The position numbers and the translations under genes were made by a program. This document shows positions 63,359-64,000 of a DNA stretch of 64,000 bases, piece after piece. The stretch comes from Skermanella aerolata KACC 11604 (lineage in GTDB: Bacteria; Pseudomonadota; Alphaproteobacteria; Azospirillales; Azospirillaceae): contig NZ_AVFK01000007.1 of assembly GCF_000936425.1 (NCBI RefSeq), positions 186,001-250,000 of the forward strand. The letters run 5' to 3'. How positions within the stretch are numbered: the stretch's first letter is position 1; each line of letters opens with the position of its first letter. The notes under the pieces are model-generated. The model made no database searches. It was not told where the DNA came from and was given only the letters and a program-made list of their open reading frames with translations.

Positions 63359-64000
63359 ATGCTGTTCTGGATCGTCGCCGCCGCGATGACGGCGGCCGTG
63401 ACCGCCCTGGTGCTGACCCCGCTGCTGCGCAACCGCCAGACCGGTGGAGCCTTGCCCGGACCGCGCGCCGCCTATGACATGGAAGTCTACCGCGACCAGC
63501 TGGCCGAGCTTGAGCGCGACCTTGCGCGCGGCGTCATCGACAACCGTCAGGCCCAGGCCGCCCGGACCGAGATCGGCCGCCGCATGCTGGCGGTGGCGGA
63601 GGAAGGCAAGCGCGAGACCGCATCGCCCGGCGCCTCTTCCGGCAAGGCCAGCCGGGCGGTTGCACTGGCGCTGTGCGTGGTGATCCCCGTCGGCGCGCTT
63701 GCCGTCTATATCCCGACCGGCGAGCCCAACCTTCCCGGACAGCCCTTCGCGTCCCGTGAAACAAAGCCCGAGAACGGTGCGCCTGCCCAGGTGATGCAGG
63801 CCATCGCCAAGCTGGAACAGCACCTGAAGGACGAGCCGAACGACCTTCAGGGCTGGCTGCTGATGGGTCAGACCTACACCCGCATGAGCCGTTTCGACGA
63901 CAGCGTGGAAGCCTACCGCCACGCTGTCGGCATCAGCCAGGGCAAGGAGCCCGGCATCCTTTCCTCCTATGCGGAAGCGATGATCGCCGCCAACCAGGGC
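63359..64000 (+). CDS. ccmI: Cytochrome c-type biogenesis protein CcmI, cut by the right edge
   Basis: 214 codons visible from ATG 63359. The first membrane helix (LFWIVAAAMTAAVTALVLTPLL) is followed by the CcmI-typical YDMEVYRDQLAELERDLARGVI segment, a second membrane helix near residue 105 (AVALALCVVIPVGALAVYI) and the beginning of a TPR domain (NDLQGWLLMGQTYTRMSRFDDSVEAYRHAV, in part). CcmI chaperones the C-terminus of apocytochrome c. The rest lies beyond the window. Confidence 0.93.
   Translation, partial: MLFWIVAAAMTAAVTALVLTPLLRNRQTGGALPGPRAAYDMEVYRDQLAELERDLARGVIDNRQAQAARTEIGRRMLAVAEEGKRETASPGASSGKASRAVALALCVVIPVGALAVYIPTGEPNLPGQPFASRETKPENGAPAQVMQAIAKLEQHLKDEPNDLQGWLLMGQTYTRMSRFDDSVEAYRHAVGISQGKEPGILSSYAEAMIAANQG

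Overview
The window is high-GC, densely coded DNA from a Gram-negative bacterium. It has a porin, a System I cytochrome c maturation operon and an outer-membrane/O-glycan type locus. Small palindromic repeats of the general form found in Alphaproteobacteria are present. Together with gene content and codon use this fits an alphaproteobacterium of the Azospirillum/Skermanella type (Rhodospirillales). The assignment is an inference from sequence style, not from a marker gene.

Layout. 1-6.3 kb is metabolic: a ferritin-like protein cut by the left edge, a small palindromic repeat element, a zinc alcohol dehydrogenase coupled to an SRPBCC protein, a ketopantoate reductase-like enzyme and an aldo/keto reductase. 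About 6.4-27.3 kb is a surface-glycan locus. It encodes a B12-type radical SAM protein, SDR, GmhB, GmhA, a GT61 glycosyltransferase, a HddC-like nucleotidyltransferase fused to a dead HAD domain, three PhyH-type oxygenases, two TylF-type methyltransferases, an FkbM methyltransferase, a two-subunit E1-type thiamine enzyme, a PLP enzyme with His in place of the PLP lysine, a GDP-sugar 4,6-dehydratase, HddA, and two NAD(P)-dependent epimerase/reductases. 27.4-36.3 kb holds PBP1A, an ammonium transporter, glgC-glgA and recQ. 36.4-48.3 kb holds a MHYT hybrid kinase, phnX, a SAM hydrolase, a four-gene Mn/Zn/Fe ABC importer and a large hybrid kinase whose phospho-accepting His is missing. 48.4-57.1 kb holds a cold-shock protein, a sigma-54 activator, an SDR, a repeat, corA-folD-DUF167-yggT, tRNA-Ala(CGC), a pRiA4b-type gene broken by an amber codon, a PAS protein and a porin. 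57.4-64 kb is ccmC, a divergent SDR, then ccmDEFGHI (ccmI cut by the right edge).

Main idea. The glycan locus contains the complete set for a GDP-activated heptose: GmhA isomerase, HddA kinase, GmhB phosphatase and HddC guanylyltransferase. It is followed by the reactions that would make a 3,6-dideoxy-4-keto sugar: a GMD-type 4,6-dehydratase and a ColD-type 3-dehydratase with His224. An E1 alpha/beta pair with no E2 or E3 sits immediately upstream of the dehydratase genes in the same run of genes. The most interesting hypothesis is a pathway to a two-carbon-branched or otherwise modified 3,6-dideoxyheptose: a heptose counterpart of colitose, or of yersiniose if the thiamine enzyme transfers an acetyl unit. 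The many oxygenases and methyltransferases around it would decorate the glycan. The gene set is read from sequence; the product is inference.
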